64,000 nucleotides of DNA from Paenibacillus aurantius (GTDB lineage Bacteria; Bacillota; Bacilli; Paenibacillales; NBRC-103111), in assembly GCF_032268605.1 (NCBI RefSeq), contig NZ_CP130318.1:6239771-6303770 (forward strand), in the 5' to 3' direction. The translations under genes were made by a program, and so were the position numbers. This document shows, piece by piece, positions 16,591 to 25,122 of this stretch. Each line of letters opens with the position of its first letter. The stretch's first letter is position 1. Under the pieces are notes generated by a model that saw only the letters and a program-made list of their open reading frames with translations, searched no databases and was not told where the DNA came from.

Positions 16591-17887
16591 ATTTGGAAGG
16601 AACGGTTCCTTCCTCCCCACGCTCGTTCTCGTCCACCTTCTCCCGCAGCAGCAAGGCGCCGGCCAAACCTACCAGGGCGAATAGAGCCGGAATGAGAAAT
16701 CCTTGGTGATACCCTGTAATCGTCCCAGAGCCCGCTAAGTGATCCAGCACACGCCCGAACAGGCTCGGCAGCAGAATCGCACTGAGGAACCCGCCGGTAT
16801 TCGCGAAGCCCGAGGCGACGCCCACCTCCCGGATATCGAACGAGTCACGCACGACCGCAAACGTCAAGGCACTGGATCCGTTGCCAAATCCGATAAGCAC
16901 AAACAGCAGCGTCGCCATGACGAGTGGCGGCTTCCCGCCCCACAGATAGATCGCCATCCAGCTAAGGAAGACGACCGCATGGACGATGGCGTAAGGACGC
17001 TTCATCGAAGGAAGGCGCGATGCCAGCAAGGTGGCCAGCGGCCCGCCGACGAGGGCGCCGATGAGGCCCGCCATGGCCAGCCCGCTCGCGCCCGAGCGGG
17101 ACATCCCGTATACGTTCATCCCGTACGGGACAGCCCATGAGCCGATGAAGCCGACATACGTGCCGACTAATCCGAAATGGCACAGGAACGTCGCCCAGCT
17201 TTGCCGATTCCCCAGAATCCGCCTTAGCACCGTCATTACCTTGTCCCGCTTCTTCTTGACCATGGCATCCGCCGCGGCTGCCGAATGGCTGCCCGACATC
17301 TCCGGGAACCGCCGCTTGAGGTTCCATACCAATACATAGAAGAGCAATCCGCTGGTCAGGATCAAGACGATGCCCGATGTGAGGAAGGGGACCCGCCAGC
17401 CCGCCATCGCAATCCACTCCGAGAAAGGAGCCGTCGCGACGAGGAAACCGAGACTGCCGCTCACCCCGGCCAGCCCGATCAGCTTCACAAATTCCTTAGC
17501 CCGGAACCAGTTGCCTAGAATCAGCACCACATTGATCCAGATCGTCGCATCCCCAATCCCCACCAGGAGCCGCGCGATCAGCAGGATCGATTCATGTGCG
17601 GCTAAGCTGTACAACAACGTGCCGAATCCGTTCAACAAGGTCCCTAGGATAAGGAATCCATTCGGGCCATAGCGATCGGATAGTATCCCGACGGGAATCT
17701 GGAGCCCGGCATAAGCCAGAAATTGAATGCTGGCCAAGACCCCGATTGTCGCCGCCGTCACATGAAAGTCCGTCATTAATTTATCCGAGATGAGTCCCGG
17801 CGCCGTCCGCTGAATCACGATCAGGAAGTAGTCCAGCAAGATGCACGCCAGTACGACCCACCTGTAGCTGCTATTCTGTCTCTCCAC
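16589..17887 (-). CDS. Major facilitator superfamily transporter
   Basis: A 432-residue MFS protein with about twelve membrane segments. The conserved loop between helices 2 and 3 reads GILSDRYGPNGFLILG (family pattern G-x-x-x-D-R-x-G), and helix 4 begins LLIARLLVGIGDATIW. It starts at GTG 17887, with GGGAG nine bases upstream. The general appearance (N-terminal RWVVLACILLDYF, D-R-Y-G) suggests a transporter of organic anions or drugs, but the substrate is unknown. It is convergent with katA through a shared terminator and divergent from hcp. Confidence 0.85.
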   Translation of the reverse strand: MERQNSSYRWVVLACILLDYFLIVIQRTAPGLISDKLMTDFHVTAATIGVLASIQFLAYAGLQIPVGILSDRYGPNGFLILGTLLNGFGTLLYSLAAHESILLIARLLVGIGDATIWINVVLILGNWFRAKEFVKLIGLAGVSGSLGFLVATAPFSEWIAMAGWRVPFLTSGIVLILTSGLLFYVLVWNLKRRFPEMSGSHSAAAADAMVKKKRDKVMTVLRRILGNRQSWATFLCHFGLVGTYVGFIGSWAVPYGMNVYGMSRSGASGLAMAGLIGALVGGPLATLLASRLPSMKRPYAIVHAVVFLSWMAIYLWGGKPPLVMATLLFVLIGFGNGSSALTFAVVRDSFDIREVGVASGFANTGGFLSAILLPSLFGRVLDHLAGSGTITGYHQGFLIPALFALVGLAGALLLREKVDENERGEEGTVPSK

Positions 17888-18027
17888 TTGATGCCGCTCC
17901 CTTGTTGGTCAATCCCTTTATTATGTCACAATGGAGTGCGCAGGTGGAATGCCAAATCCTTCCCATGCCAAGCGTGTGGCGATTATCAGAACAAATTGTC
18001 CAAAGGTTATAAGAAACCCTTCCCGGG

Positions 18028-18070
18028 TGTGATAAGACTCACATATTATCCGATTTCTGCCCTATATAAT
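18028..18070 (+). promoter_or_regulatory. FNR/CRP-type activator site and -10 of hcp
   Basis: TGTGATAAGACTCACA at 18028-18043 is a perfect TGTGA-N6-TCACA palindrome. TATAAT at 18065-18070 places the transcription start near 18077, so the palindrome centre (18035.5) is at about -41.5, the class II activator position. Together with the downstream gene this indicates FNR-like anaerobic activation. Confidence 0.8.
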
Positions 18071-18103
18071 GAGGTTCATCACGATACGGGAGATGAGACG
18101 GAT

Positions 18104-19399
18104 ATGTTCTGTTATCAATGTGAACAAACGCCTGCAGGCGGATGTAAAGTGGTGGGGGTTTGCGGAAAAGATGAGACCATTGCCAGCCTTCAGGATACGA
18201 TTATCTTTGCGCTAAAAGGGATTGCCGCCTATGCCACGCATGCACGACAGCTGGGTTATACCGATCCCGAAGTAGACAAAATTACGCACGAAGCCCTCTA
18301 TCTGACCTTGACCAACTCCAATTTCAACCTGCAGGAACATCTCGATATGGCCATGAAAGTTGGCTCCGCTGCAGTCAAAATTATGGATGTTCTCGATCGT
18401 GCCCATACGACTCACTTCGGAATTCCCCAGCCTGTCGTCGTTTCCCAGAATAGGATCGAAGGCAAATGTATCGTGGTAACCGGTCATAACCTATACGCCC
18501 TTGAGGAATTGCTGAAGCAAACGGAAGGCAAAGGCATTAATATATACACCCACTCGGAAATGCTTCCTGCCCACGGCTATCCGGAGTTGAAGAAGTTTAG
18601 CCATCTCAAGGGGAATATCGGCAAGGCCTGGTTTGACCAACGTCGTCTTTTCGAGCAATTCCCCGGCGCTATTCTGGCGACAACGAACTGCGTCATGCCG
18701 ATTAAAGGAACCTATGCCGACCGGTTCTTCTCCTACGAGGTGGCTGGGCTCGAGGGCGTCACGAAGATCATGGGCGAAGATTTTTCCCCATTGATCGAGA
18801 AAGCTTTATCTTTGCCGGAAGCGAATGAGGAGTCCGACCAGGTCCTGACCACCGGATTCCACCACGAAACCGTCATCGGGCTGGCACCTGAAATCATTCA
18901 AGCGGTCAAAGACGGCAAAATCAAACGTTTCTTCGTCATCGCGGGCTGCGACGCGCCGGGCACGGGAGGCGAATACTACAGGGAATTGGCTACTTCCTTG
19001 CCCCCTGAAACGGTCATCCTGACGACCTCTTGCGGGAAATTCCGTTTCAACGACGTCGATTACGGAACCGTTCCGGGAACCGGTATCCCTCGCTATATCG
19101 ACTTGGGCCAATGCAACAATTCCGGATCAACCGTCAAAATCGCCCTGGCGTTGGCGGATGCCTTCGGCTGCAGCGTCAATGAACTGCCGGTGAGCATTGT
19201 CCTGTCCTGGTTCGAGCAAAAAGCGGTGGCGATCCTCCTCGGCTTGTTCAGCTTGGGGATTCAAGACATCCGCATCGGACCCAAGCCGCCGGAATTCGTA
19301 AGCCAAGGCGTATTAAACGTATTGGTCGAAAAATTCGGATTGAAACTGATCGGCAACGCCCAAGAGGATATGAAGACCATGCTGGCCTTGCCGCACTAA
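18104..19399 (+). CDS. hcp: Hybrid-cluster protein (hydroxylamine reductase), short form
   Basis: Hybrid-cluster proteins reduce NO or hydroxylamine and protect against nitrosative stress under low oxygen. The N-terminus MFCYQCEQTPAGGC continues to a fourth cysteine, giving C-x2-C-x7-C-x5-C for the iron-sulfur cluster. Hybrid-cluster ligands are visible in TTNCVMP, FVIAGCDAPG, TTSCGKFRFN and LGQCNNS. At 431 residues it is about 120 shorter than the common form and fits class III, which lacks one three-helix bundle. The ATG at 18104 is used, not the 72-codon in-frame upstream extension, because the promoter lies inside that extension and the family begins at MFC. It is monocistronic, between an FNR-type site and a terminator. 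Confidence 0.93.
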   Translation: MFCYQCEQTPAGGCKVVGVCGKDETIASLQDTIIFALKGIAAYATHARQLGYTDPEVDKITHEALYLTLTNSNFNLQEHLDMAMKVGSAAVKIMDVLDRAHTTHFGIPQPVVVSQNRIEGKCIVVTGHNLYALEELLKQTEGKGINIYTHSEMLPAHGYPELKKFSHLKGNIGKAWFDQRRLFEQFPGAILATTNCVMPIKGTYADRFFSYEVAGLEGVTKIMGEDFSPLIEKALSLPEANEESDQVLTTGFHHETVIGLAPEIIQAVKDGKIKRFFVIAGCDAPGTGGEYYRELATSLPPETVILTTSCGKFRFNDVDYGTVPGTGIPRYIDLGQCNNSGSTVKIALALADAFGCSVNELPVSIVLSWFEQKAVAILLGLFSLGIQDIRIGPKPPEFVSQGVLNVLVEKFGLKLIGNAQEDMKTMLALPH

Positions 19400-19412
19400 T
19401 AGGAAAATAGAG

Positions 19413-19456
19413 AAAGCGGTTGTCCTCGGCTTACGAGCCGGGAGCAGCCGCTTTTT
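19413..19456 (+). terminator. Terminator after hcp
   Basis: A long imperfect stem pairs AAAGCGG with CCGCTTT, with inner TCGGCT/AGCCGG pairing, and is followed by TTTTT. Confidence 0.8.
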
Positions 19457-19534
19457 CGTTGGAATAAGGATTAGATGACTTGTCCATTCTATGGATAGAC
19501 TTTCCACTACGAAAATGAGGCGAATCCAACTATC

Positions 19535-20245
19535 ATGAGCACTTTTCTGGAAATCATTTTGAGAACCATCGCCGCTTTTCTCTTAATCATGATCATAACG
19601 AAAGTAATCGGTAAACATACCATCACGCAGATGACGTATCATGACTTTGTTTCTTCTATTACGTTAGGGGCCATTACGGGCAATATAGCTTTCAACACAT
19701 CGTTAAAGTCATGGAATCTTATAGCGGCCCTTATTACTTTCAGCGGAATCGCCTTCCTCGTCGCCTACATTTCCATAAAAAGCCGGAAATTAAGGAAATT
19801 CTTTTCGGGGAAACCGACGATGGTCATTGAAAACGGCAAAATTCTGGAGCAGAATTTACGAAAGTTAAAGTTTTCGCTCGATACTTTAAATCAAGAACTG
19901 AGGGAAAAAGAAATTTTTGATATCGAGGAAGTGGAGTATGCCGTTCTTGAACTGAACGGAAAGCTGTCCGTATTAAAGAAGCCGGAATTCCGGCAAATTA
20001 CACTAAAAGATTTATCCATCATGAGCCCGGACAAAGCCCATTTTCCCCTTGAGTTGATTATGGATGGAGAAGTGATTGATGAAAATATTAATCAAGGCGG
20101 GCTTAGCCGGGAGTGGCTTTTCCAACAGTTGAACGAGAGAGGATTGGCCGTAAACGAAGTTTGTTACGCCGTGAAAGGAACCAACGGGGGTTTATATTTC
20201 GATCTATATCAGGATAAGATCAAGAATCCTACTGACCCGGAATAG
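19535..20245 (+). CDS. DUF421 (YetF-type) membrane protein
   Basis: A 236-residue protein with three N-terminal membrane segments (about residues 5-24, 36-53 and 58-80). The characteristic DUF421 stretches follow: MTYHDFVSSITLGAITGNIA, then GKPTMVIENGKILEQNLRK in the cytoplasmic domain. Relatives are widespread in Bacilli, some in spore membranes, but their activity is not established. The start at ATG 19535 has only a modest GAGGCG upstream. It is monocistronic and convergent with the TetR gene. Family certain, function unknown. Confidence 0.85.
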   Translation: MSTFLEIILRTIAAFLLIMIITKVIGKHTITQMTYHDFVSSITLGAITGNIAFNTSLKSWNLIAALITFSGIAFLVAYISIKSRKLRKFFSGKPTMVIENGKILEQNLRKLKFSLDTLNQELREKEIFDIEEVEYAVLELNGKLSVLKKPEFRQITLKDLSIMSPDKAHFPLELIMDGEVIDENINQGGLSREWLFQQLNERGLAVNEVCYAVKGTNGGLYFDLYQDKIKNPTDPE

Positions 20246-20272
20246 GGATATGATTTCATGATCAAACAATGA

Positions 20273-20890
20273 CTAGTGATCGCTTCCTAATGGAAGCCGG
20301 TCACCGTTTTTTCCTACATACTTAATGGAATGGATATGCGTCCTCGTAAGGTCGATGACTTCTTTAATAAATTCGTCCAACGATTCCTTAAAGCCATTGC
20401 TGATCCACATTAGAATCAGTCCATAAAAACCAAATGCCGTATAGCGTTTAAAATAGTCCATATTGACCGGAGTGTGGTTTAAGGTTTCAAAAATAAATTG
20501 TTCCTTATAGATCTTCAAGATGGATTGGGGAAATTCGGTATGCAGCCCCGGTAAGGTATCGTCATATTTAATAAGCTCGAAGAAATCGCGGTGTTCATAA
20601 ATGTAACCAATAATAGCAAACGAAGGCGGGTTTAACTTATTCGCCTTTACCTGCTGTCCGGGGTAATAAGGTTTGCCAACGGAATCCTCCAGACCCTGGA
20701 TCCTAGAAGCAAGCAAGTCTTCAGCCAATTGGATTTTATCTTGATAGTGGACGTAGAAAGTGCTCCGATTATAGGCGGCGCCATCCACGATGTCTTTTAC
20801 GGAAACGTTATGATAGCCCTTCTCTTTAATGAGTTTGATAAAAGCGGATTTCAAATGCTCCTTTGTCCGATTTCTTTGTTGATCCTTCAT
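20273..20890 (-). CDS. TetR family transcriptional regulator
   Basis: A 205-residue repressor-type protein. The N-terminal helix-turn-helix spans about residues 10-55 (KGYHNVSVKDIVDGAAYNRS then TFYVHYQDK), followed by an all-helical C-terminal domain typical of the TetR_C subgroup near dehydrogenases. The ATG at 20890 has GGAAGGAGG seven bases upstream; the six codons before it are excluded. It is divergent from a pair of short-chain dehydrogenases. The perfect palindrome at 20984-21004 in the shared gap is its likely operator, so it probably controls the dehydrogenases and perhaps itself. The effector is unknown. Confidence 0.85.
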   Translation of the reverse strand: MKDQQRNRTKEHLKSAFIKLIKEKGYHNVSVKDIVDGAAYNRSTFYVHYQDKIQLAEDLLASRIQGLEDSVGKPYYPGQQVKANKLNPPSFAIIGYIYEHRDFFELIKYDDTLPGLHTEFPQSILKIYKEQFIFETLNHTPVNMDYFKRYTAFGFYGLILMWISNGFKESLDEFIKEVIDLTRTHIHSIKYVGKNGDRLPLGSDH

Positions 20891-20983
20891 GAATAAACCT
20901 CCTTCCAAAAAGACATTTTATACTAAGGTGTCTACTGCATGAACATCAGCCAGAACCTTGATGATTGTTATAGGGGAACAGAG

Positions 20984-21004
20984 GAGTACAATTAAATTGT
21001 ACTC
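20984..21004. promoter_or_regulatory. Palindromic operator for the TetR regulator
   Basis: A perfect inverted repeat has arms GAGTACAATT and AATTGTACTC around a single A. It sits in the divergent gap, 22 bases before the start of the first dehydrogenase gene, where bound repressor would block transcription. Confidence 0.7.
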
Positions 21005-21025
21005 ATTATACAAGGAGGATCAGCC

Positions 21026-21763
21026 ATGGGTAAACTGCATAACAAAGTAGCCGTGATTACGGGTGGGGCATCGGGTATCGGTGCCGCGACAGCACGTCTG
21101 TTTGTATCAGAAGGAGCCAAAGTGGTTCTTGTTGATTTAAATGAAGAAAAAGGGCTGGCATTCGAAAAGGAGCTAAAAGCGCTCCATGGCGATGCTTTAT
21201 TTATAAAGGCCAACATCACAGTCGAAGAAGAAGTTGCTGATATTTTCAAACGAGCTATTGAAGCTTTCGGTAAAGTGGATATCGTCTTTAATAATGCCGG
21301 GATCGGGCGTGTTCATTCTTCGCATGATCTTGACTATTCCGAGTGGCGCAATACGATAAATGTCGACTTGGATGGGGTATTCTTGGTAGCGCGCGAAGCT
21401 ATCCGTGAAATGTTGAAGCAAGGCGGAGGCACGATTGTCAATACGGCCTCGATGTACGGTTGGGTCGGATCCCCTGGTTCGGCTGCCTACAACGCGGCCA
21501 AAGGCGGCGTTATTAACCTGACCCGCTCCCTTGCGCTGGAATACGCGGAACGCAGCATTCGCATAAATTCATTATGCCCAGGTTTTATTGATACACCGAT
21601 TATTCCCGAAGAAAGTAAACAAGCCTTGGCCCAGATGACTCCCATGAAACGTCTTGGCCAGGCAGAAGAAATGGCGAAAGCTGTATTGTTCCTGGCTTCT
21701 GACGACTCTTCCTTCATGACCGGAAATAGCTTAACGGTCGATGGCGGGTATACGGCTCAATAA
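21026..21763 (+). CDS. Short-chain dehydrogenase/reductase (first of pair)
   Basis: A 245-residue classical SDR with a Rossmann fold. The cofactor motif is TGGASGIG at about residues 12-19, and Asp in VVLVDLN suggests NAD(H) preference. The structural NNAG motif and the catalytic Tyr and Lys in YNAAKGG are present, with the Ser in the preceding NTASMYG strand. It starts at ATG 21026 behind AAGGAGG. It is followed 29 bases later by a related SDR gene and precedes a terminator, so the two form an operon under the divergent TetR. The substrate (an alcohol or ketone) is unknown. Confidence 0.92.
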   Translation: MGKLHNKVAVITGGASGIGAATARLFVSEGAKVVLVDLNEEKGLAFEKELKALHGDALFIKANITVEEEVADIFKRAIEAFGKVDIVFNNAGIGRVHSSHDLDYSEWRNTINVDLDGVFLVAREAIREMLKQGGGTIVNTASMYGWVGSPGSAAYNAAKGGVINLTRSLALEYAERSIRINSLCPGFIDTPIIPEESKQALAQMTPMKRLGQAEEMAKAVLFLASDDSSFMTGNSLTVDGGYTAQ

Positions 21764-21792
21764 TTCTTTCATCATCTGGGGAGGTATTCATC

Positions 21793-22566
21793 ATGGCAAA
21801 ATTCGAGGGTAAAGTGATTATCATTACAGGCGCGGCGGGCGGAATCGGGAAAGCGACGGCCAAGAAGCTGGCAGAGCAAGGAGCCAAGCTGGCTTTGGTG
21901 GATTTGAACCTGGAAGCCGTTCAACAGGCTGTATCCGAATTGGGACTGAGTGAGGCAAATTCGATTGCCATTCAAGCCAATGTGGCAAAGGAAGAAGATG
22001 TCAAAGCCTATGTTAAGGCAACCGTTGAGAAATTCGGCAAAATCGATGGTTTCTTCAACAATGCAGGGATCGAAGGCATTACGGCGAACGTTGAGGATTA
22101 TCCCACTGAGACGTTCGAACTGGTGCTGAACGTCAATGTTAAGGGTGCATTTCTGGGCTTGAAATACGTGGTACCTGTGATGAAGAAACAAGGGTACGGC
22201 AGCATCGTAAATACTTCCTCCGGTGCTGGATTGATCGGATCACCTGGTTTTGTGGGCTACAATAGCTCGAAGCATGCTGTCATCGGAATGACCAAAGTCG
22301 TTGCATTGGAAGCCGCCCCGTTTGGCGTTAGAGTGAATGCCGTGGCGCCCGGGGTTATCAATACCCGCATGATGCGTCAGATTGAGAAGAATACGGTTCC
22401 GGAGGACGCCGAAGGAGCAAGAAAAGCATTTGGCGCTGCTGTCCCCATGGGAAGATACGGAGAAGCGGAAGAGGTGGCTAATGTAGCTGTCTTCTTGCTA
22501 TCCGATGACGCTTCCTATGTGTCCCAATCCATTTACACGGTGGATGGCGGCCAAATCAACCAATAA
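21793..22566 (+). CDS. Short-chain dehydrogenase/reductase (second of pair)
   Basis: A 257-residue classical SDR with TGAAGGIG at the cofactor site, Asp in LALVDLN for NAD(H), NNAG, and the catalytic YNSSKHA. It is clearly diverged from its neighbour and so is not a recent tandem copy. GGGGAGG precedes the ATG. It is second in the TetR-controlled operon and ends at a strong terminator. Two SDRs under one regulator suggest successive or alternative oxidations of related alcohols. Confidence 0.92.
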   Translation: MAKFEGKVIIITGAAGGIGKATAKKLAEQGAKLALVDLNLEAVQQAVSELGLSEANSIAIQANVAKEEDVKAYVKATVEKFGKIDGFFNNAGIEGITANVEDYPTETFELVLNVNVKGAFLGLKYVVPVMKKQGYGSIVNTSSGAGLIGSPGFVGYNSSKHAVIGMTKVVALEAAPFGVRVNAVAPGVINTRMMRQIEKNTVPEDAEGARKAFGAAVPMGRYGEAEEVANVAVFLLSDDASYVSQSIYTVDGGQINQ

Positions 22567-22585
22567 CACGGTGAAAGCAAACATT

Positions 22586-22629
22586 GCCGCCCTTTCCGCT
22601 TCCTAGTAGGAAGCGGGGAGGGCATTTTT
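22586..22629 (+). terminator. Terminator of the SDR operon
   Basis: GCCCTTTCCGCTTCC pairs with GGAAGCGGGGAGGGC (G-T pairs included) and is followed by a T-run. Confidence 0.85.
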
Positions 22630-22690
22630 GTGCGCAGATCTCGGTCGCGTCACTTGGGATACGGTTCTAAGCATTGTCTGTAACGGCAAG

Positions 22691-23278
22691 TTATGTTCTC
22701 AGCGTTTTGAAATAGCGATAGATCTTATTTAGTTTTTCCTTTTGTCTGCCCCGTGGACTCTCCATGCTGCCAAACTCAAAAAACTTCACTTTTTTGATGC
22801 CAACGAAGCTAAAAAGCGCTTTACGCATTAATATTTTGTGTGCGTTATTCAGCCACAGCAAAGGATAAAGAGCCGGTCCCTTCATACTGGAGATGCAGAC
22901 AACCGACTTCCCCTTTAAAAGTCCTTCCGGCAAAAGCCCGCCCTTCTCTCTGTACGCAAAACCTGAAGCAAACATTTGGTCTATATATCCCAGTAGCATA
23001 GCCGGAGGACGCCCCCACCAGATCGGGTATATAAAAACGATTTTATCGGCCCACATCAGTTGCTCTCGGTATACAGCGAGATTCGGGTCGGCATGCATAT
23101 CTCTCCTGCGTTTATTCTCGTTAAAAATCAGAATCGGGTTAAACCCTTCCTCATATAAATCCAGCACTCTTACCTCATCGATCTTCGCATTCTCCTTGCA
23201 TCCTCGAAGGACCTCTTGAAAAAGTGCAAAACTTAAGCTCTGATGATTAGGATGCGTGTAAATAACCAGCGTGTTCAT
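22691..23278 (-). CDS. NAD(P)H dehydrogenase / quinone reductase of the flavodoxin-like fold
   Basis: A 195-residue FMN protein of the KefF/MdaB/YwrO group. The N-terminal flavin-phosphate loop is YTHPNHQSLSFALF, the WADKIVFIYPIWWGRPPAML motif is diagnostic, and FASGFAYREKG shapes the active site. Relatives transfer two electrons from NAD(P)H to quinones or nitro and azo compounds, which protects against electrophiles. It overlaps the preceding DUF4188 gene by four bases (ATGA), so the two are translationally coupled. The operon has a TetR operator upstream. Confidence 0.88.
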   Translation of the reverse strand: MNTLVIYTHPNHQSLSFALFQEVLRGCKENAKIDEVRVLDLYEEGFNPILIFNENKRRRDMHADPNLAVYREQLMWADKIVFIYPIWWGRPPAMLLGYIDQMFASGFAYREKGGLLPEGLLKGKSVVCISSMKGPALYPLLWLNNAHKILMRKALFSFVGIKKVKFFEFGSMESPRGRQKEKLNKIYRYFKTLRT

Positions 23279-23796
23279 CCGTGCGCTCCTTTATGGGGAT
23301 TTGCCGGCGTCGGCACGGCTGGCTCATTCTCCCCACCCATACGACGGCGCGATGTCTCCATTCGGCCAGTCGCCGGAATATGCTCGGTCACCTTGGCAAG
23401 GCCAAACACCGGCATATTTCCATAAACACACTCATAATCGCCGGCCCGGACTTTGTAGGTTTCATGGTAGATCCCGACGGTTCCATCGGTTCCGACCTTG
23501 CGATTAAAATTCCGCCAGGCATGTAGATGCTGTCCGCCGCGGGCATACTCCTCAAGCTGCTCATACGAATCCCAATATTGGAGCAGATGCACGCTGCGCC
23601 ACCCCACCATGAACTCAGTACCCCGAAAGCCTAACTTTCGATTGGTATAAAGTTCTTTCAGCATCGGCCCCATCGCCTGCAACACAGGCAGCCATTTGTG
23701 TACAGCCCACAGCCGATTGACGCGCATGCCAATTAAGAAAACGACGAAGTCGCCCTCTATACGGGCAGTGTATCTACCTGGTTTTACTTTTGCCAT
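23275..23796 (-). CDS. DUF4188 family protein (monooxygenase-like ferredoxin fold)
   Basis: A 173-residue protein with DUF4188 features: YTARIEGDFVVFLIGMRVNR, EFMVGWRSVHLLQYWDSYEQ, and W-x-x-F-N-R near the centre. Relatives look like dimeric alpha/beta-barrel monooxygenases, but a reaction has not been assigned that I can rely on. It starts at ATG 23796 behind GGAGG and is coupled by a four-base overlap to the quinone reductase gene. A copy of the TetR operator lies 28 bases upstream of its start. Role inferred: detoxification of an inducing xenobiotic together with the reductase. Confidence 0.82.
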   Translation of the reverse strand: MAKVKPGRYTARIEGDFVVFLIGMRVNRLWAVHKWLPVLQAMGPMLKELYTNRKLGFRGTEFMVGWRSVHLLQYWDSYEQLEEYARGGQHLHAWRNFNRKVGTDGTVGIYHETYKVRAGDYECVYGNMPVFGLAKVTEHIPATGRMETSRRRMGGENEPAVPTPANPHKGAHG

Positions 23797-23823
23797 TTGG
23801 TTTCCTCCCGCTTCTTCTATTTT

Positions 23824-23841
23824 ATTTATTAATCAATAAAT
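23824..23841. promoter_or_regulatory. TetR operator copy 1 (detoxification operon)
   Basis: The perfect inverted repeat ATTTATT-AATC-AATAAAT lies upstream of the DUF4188 operon. The same 18 bases recur upstream of the adjacent tetR gene. Confidence 0.75.
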
Positions 23842-23868
23842 GAAAAGCCGAAAAGGAAGAGAAGGCGG

Positions 23869-24381
23869 TTAGTCCTTCTCACAGTATGGTAAAAGTTCTG
23901 GCATCTCCAGCACCTCGGACAATACCGTAGCCATACCCATGCCAATAAAGGCAGACGCCCGGAGGCCCGGCTGCGGAATTTGAGCCCGCTCGAATTTTTC
24001 CTTTACTACCTCATAAATATGGGAAAATCCTTCCCTCACCTTCCCGCGGATCCCAGGTTCAACCGTCGTGAAAGCCTGCATGGACAACAAAGTTTCGTCC
24101 CGGTGTGTTGCCAACAGGTCGTAGAACGCCTGGCCCATCCGGTCCTCCAAGTGCTCCGCCGACGCTTCCACCTCCGTGAATAGGCCTGCAATACGCTGAA
24201 CGGATTGCTCCAGAACGGCAAGGAACAGCTCTTCCTTCGTCTTAAAAAAATGAAACACGTAAGGCTGGGTAACCCCCACGGCTTGAGCTATATGGGTCGT
24301 TGTAGTCTTGTAATATCCTTGTTTGGCAAAGACGGCTATGGCGGCTTCGACAATTTGCTGTTTGCGGTCATCTTTGGCCAC
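23869..24381 (-). CDS. TetR family transcriptional regulator
   Basis: A 170-residue TetR protein with an N-terminal helix-turn-helix (KQGYYKTTTTHIAQAVGV, then QPYVFHFFKTKEEL) and a helical ligand domain of about 110 residues. It is at the short end of the family. It lies in the same direction as the DUF4188-quinone reductase pair, just upstream, and the identical operator is found before each. That supports autoregulation plus control of the oxidoreductases. The ligand is probably an electrophile or aromatic compound, judged from the neighbours only. Confidence 0.87.
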   Translation of the reverse strand: MAKDDRKQQIVEAAIAVFAKQGYYKTTTTHIAQAVGVTQPYVFHFFKTKEELFLAVLEQSVQRIAGLFTEVEASAEHLEDRMGQAFYDLLATHRDETLLSMQAFTTVEPGIRGKVREGFSHIYEVVKEKFERAQIPQPGLRASAFIGMGMATVLSEVLEMPELLPYCEKD

Positions 24382-24403
24382 TTCTTAGACCCCTTATGTA
24401 TTT

Positions 24404-24421
24404 ATTTATTAATCAATAAAT
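24404..24421. promoter_or_regulatory. TetR operator copy 2 (tetR promoter)
   Basis: A second exact copy of ATTTATT-AATC-AATAAAT, 22 bases upstream of the tetR start. Flanking GT and AC extend the pairing (GTATTTATT/AATAAATAC). Confidence 0.75.
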
Positions 24422-24462
24422 ACACGAAATATTGGTAACTGTCAATAGCCACCCATAAAACG

Positions 24463-24508
24463 AAAAAGCAATGGGCCTGTTCCCCTTGGGGATTCAGCAC
24501 ATTGCTTC
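24463..24508 (-). terminator. Terminator of the GIY-YIG gene
   Basis: On the minus strand an imperfect stem begins AAGCAAT and ends ATTGCTT, with inner CCCC/GGGG, followed by TTT. Confidence 0.6.
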
Positions 24509-24521
24509 TTGCTATCGGCAT

Positions 24522-24875
24522 TTATGAAGTCAATTTATCTACGTTGTATTTTGCCCCGAGCTTGTTCGCTATATAGGTTTCATAAATTTCCCGCTCAACG
24601 GGGTCCTCTACGATAGACACCTCTATTTTCACGACTTCATCTCTGTGATTTTTGATCGGCGAGACGGTATCTTCAAAATGCTTCTTGATTCGCTGCCGCA
24701 GCTTTCGAGCCTTTCCCACAAAGAGCAGTTCGTCCTTGTCGTTGTAGAATAGGAAGATGCCGCCTTTTTCCCTGGTGATTAGGTGGAAATCCGTAAACCC
24801 ATAAATATGGCTCAATTCTGGAGCCTCTTGCTTATGGATGGTGACTTCTGGCGTTGGAATCGTAATCGTTATCAA
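24522..24875 (-). CDS. GIY-YIG nuclease-fold protein
   Basis: A 117-residue single-domain GIY-YIG protein. The two signature strands read GGIFLFYN and ELLFVGKARKLRQRIKKHF, and the metal-binding Glu is probably in VEREIYETYIANKLGAKYN. Both Tyr positions of the classical motif are replaced by Phe (GIF, LFVG), a common variation in stand-alone members. It could be a DNA-repair or structure-specific nuclease; no partner gene is adjacent. The start is the ATG at 24875. Confidence 0.8.
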   Translation of the reverse strand: MITITIPTPEVTIHKQEAPELSHIYGFTDFHLITREKGGIFLFYNDKDELLFVGKARKLRQRIKKHFEDTVSPIKNHRDEVVKIEVSIVEDPVEREIYETYIANKLGAKYNVDKLTS

Positions 24876-25122
24876 GTTTATCCACGTCCTCTTAACATAT
24901 AGAATTACATCTTACCATAGATGCTTGTCATTCGTCTCTTTAAAGTAAAGTATACGCCAGAACGGACGCCACAAAACATCAAATAGGGGGAGGACAAACA
25001 CCTCTTGTTACCTTGCGGAATATACAGAAGCATAGGCATTTATCCCACGCATGCTTATTCTGATGGATCCCTTTGAACCTCTAAATCATAGGAATCGGAA
25101 TAGGCAAAAAGGAGTGTTCCAG

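Noticed and set aside
17888..18103. A 72-residue N-terminal extension of hcp
   Set aside because: It contains the -10 and the FNR-type site, and Hcp proteins begin at the Cys-rich MFC.
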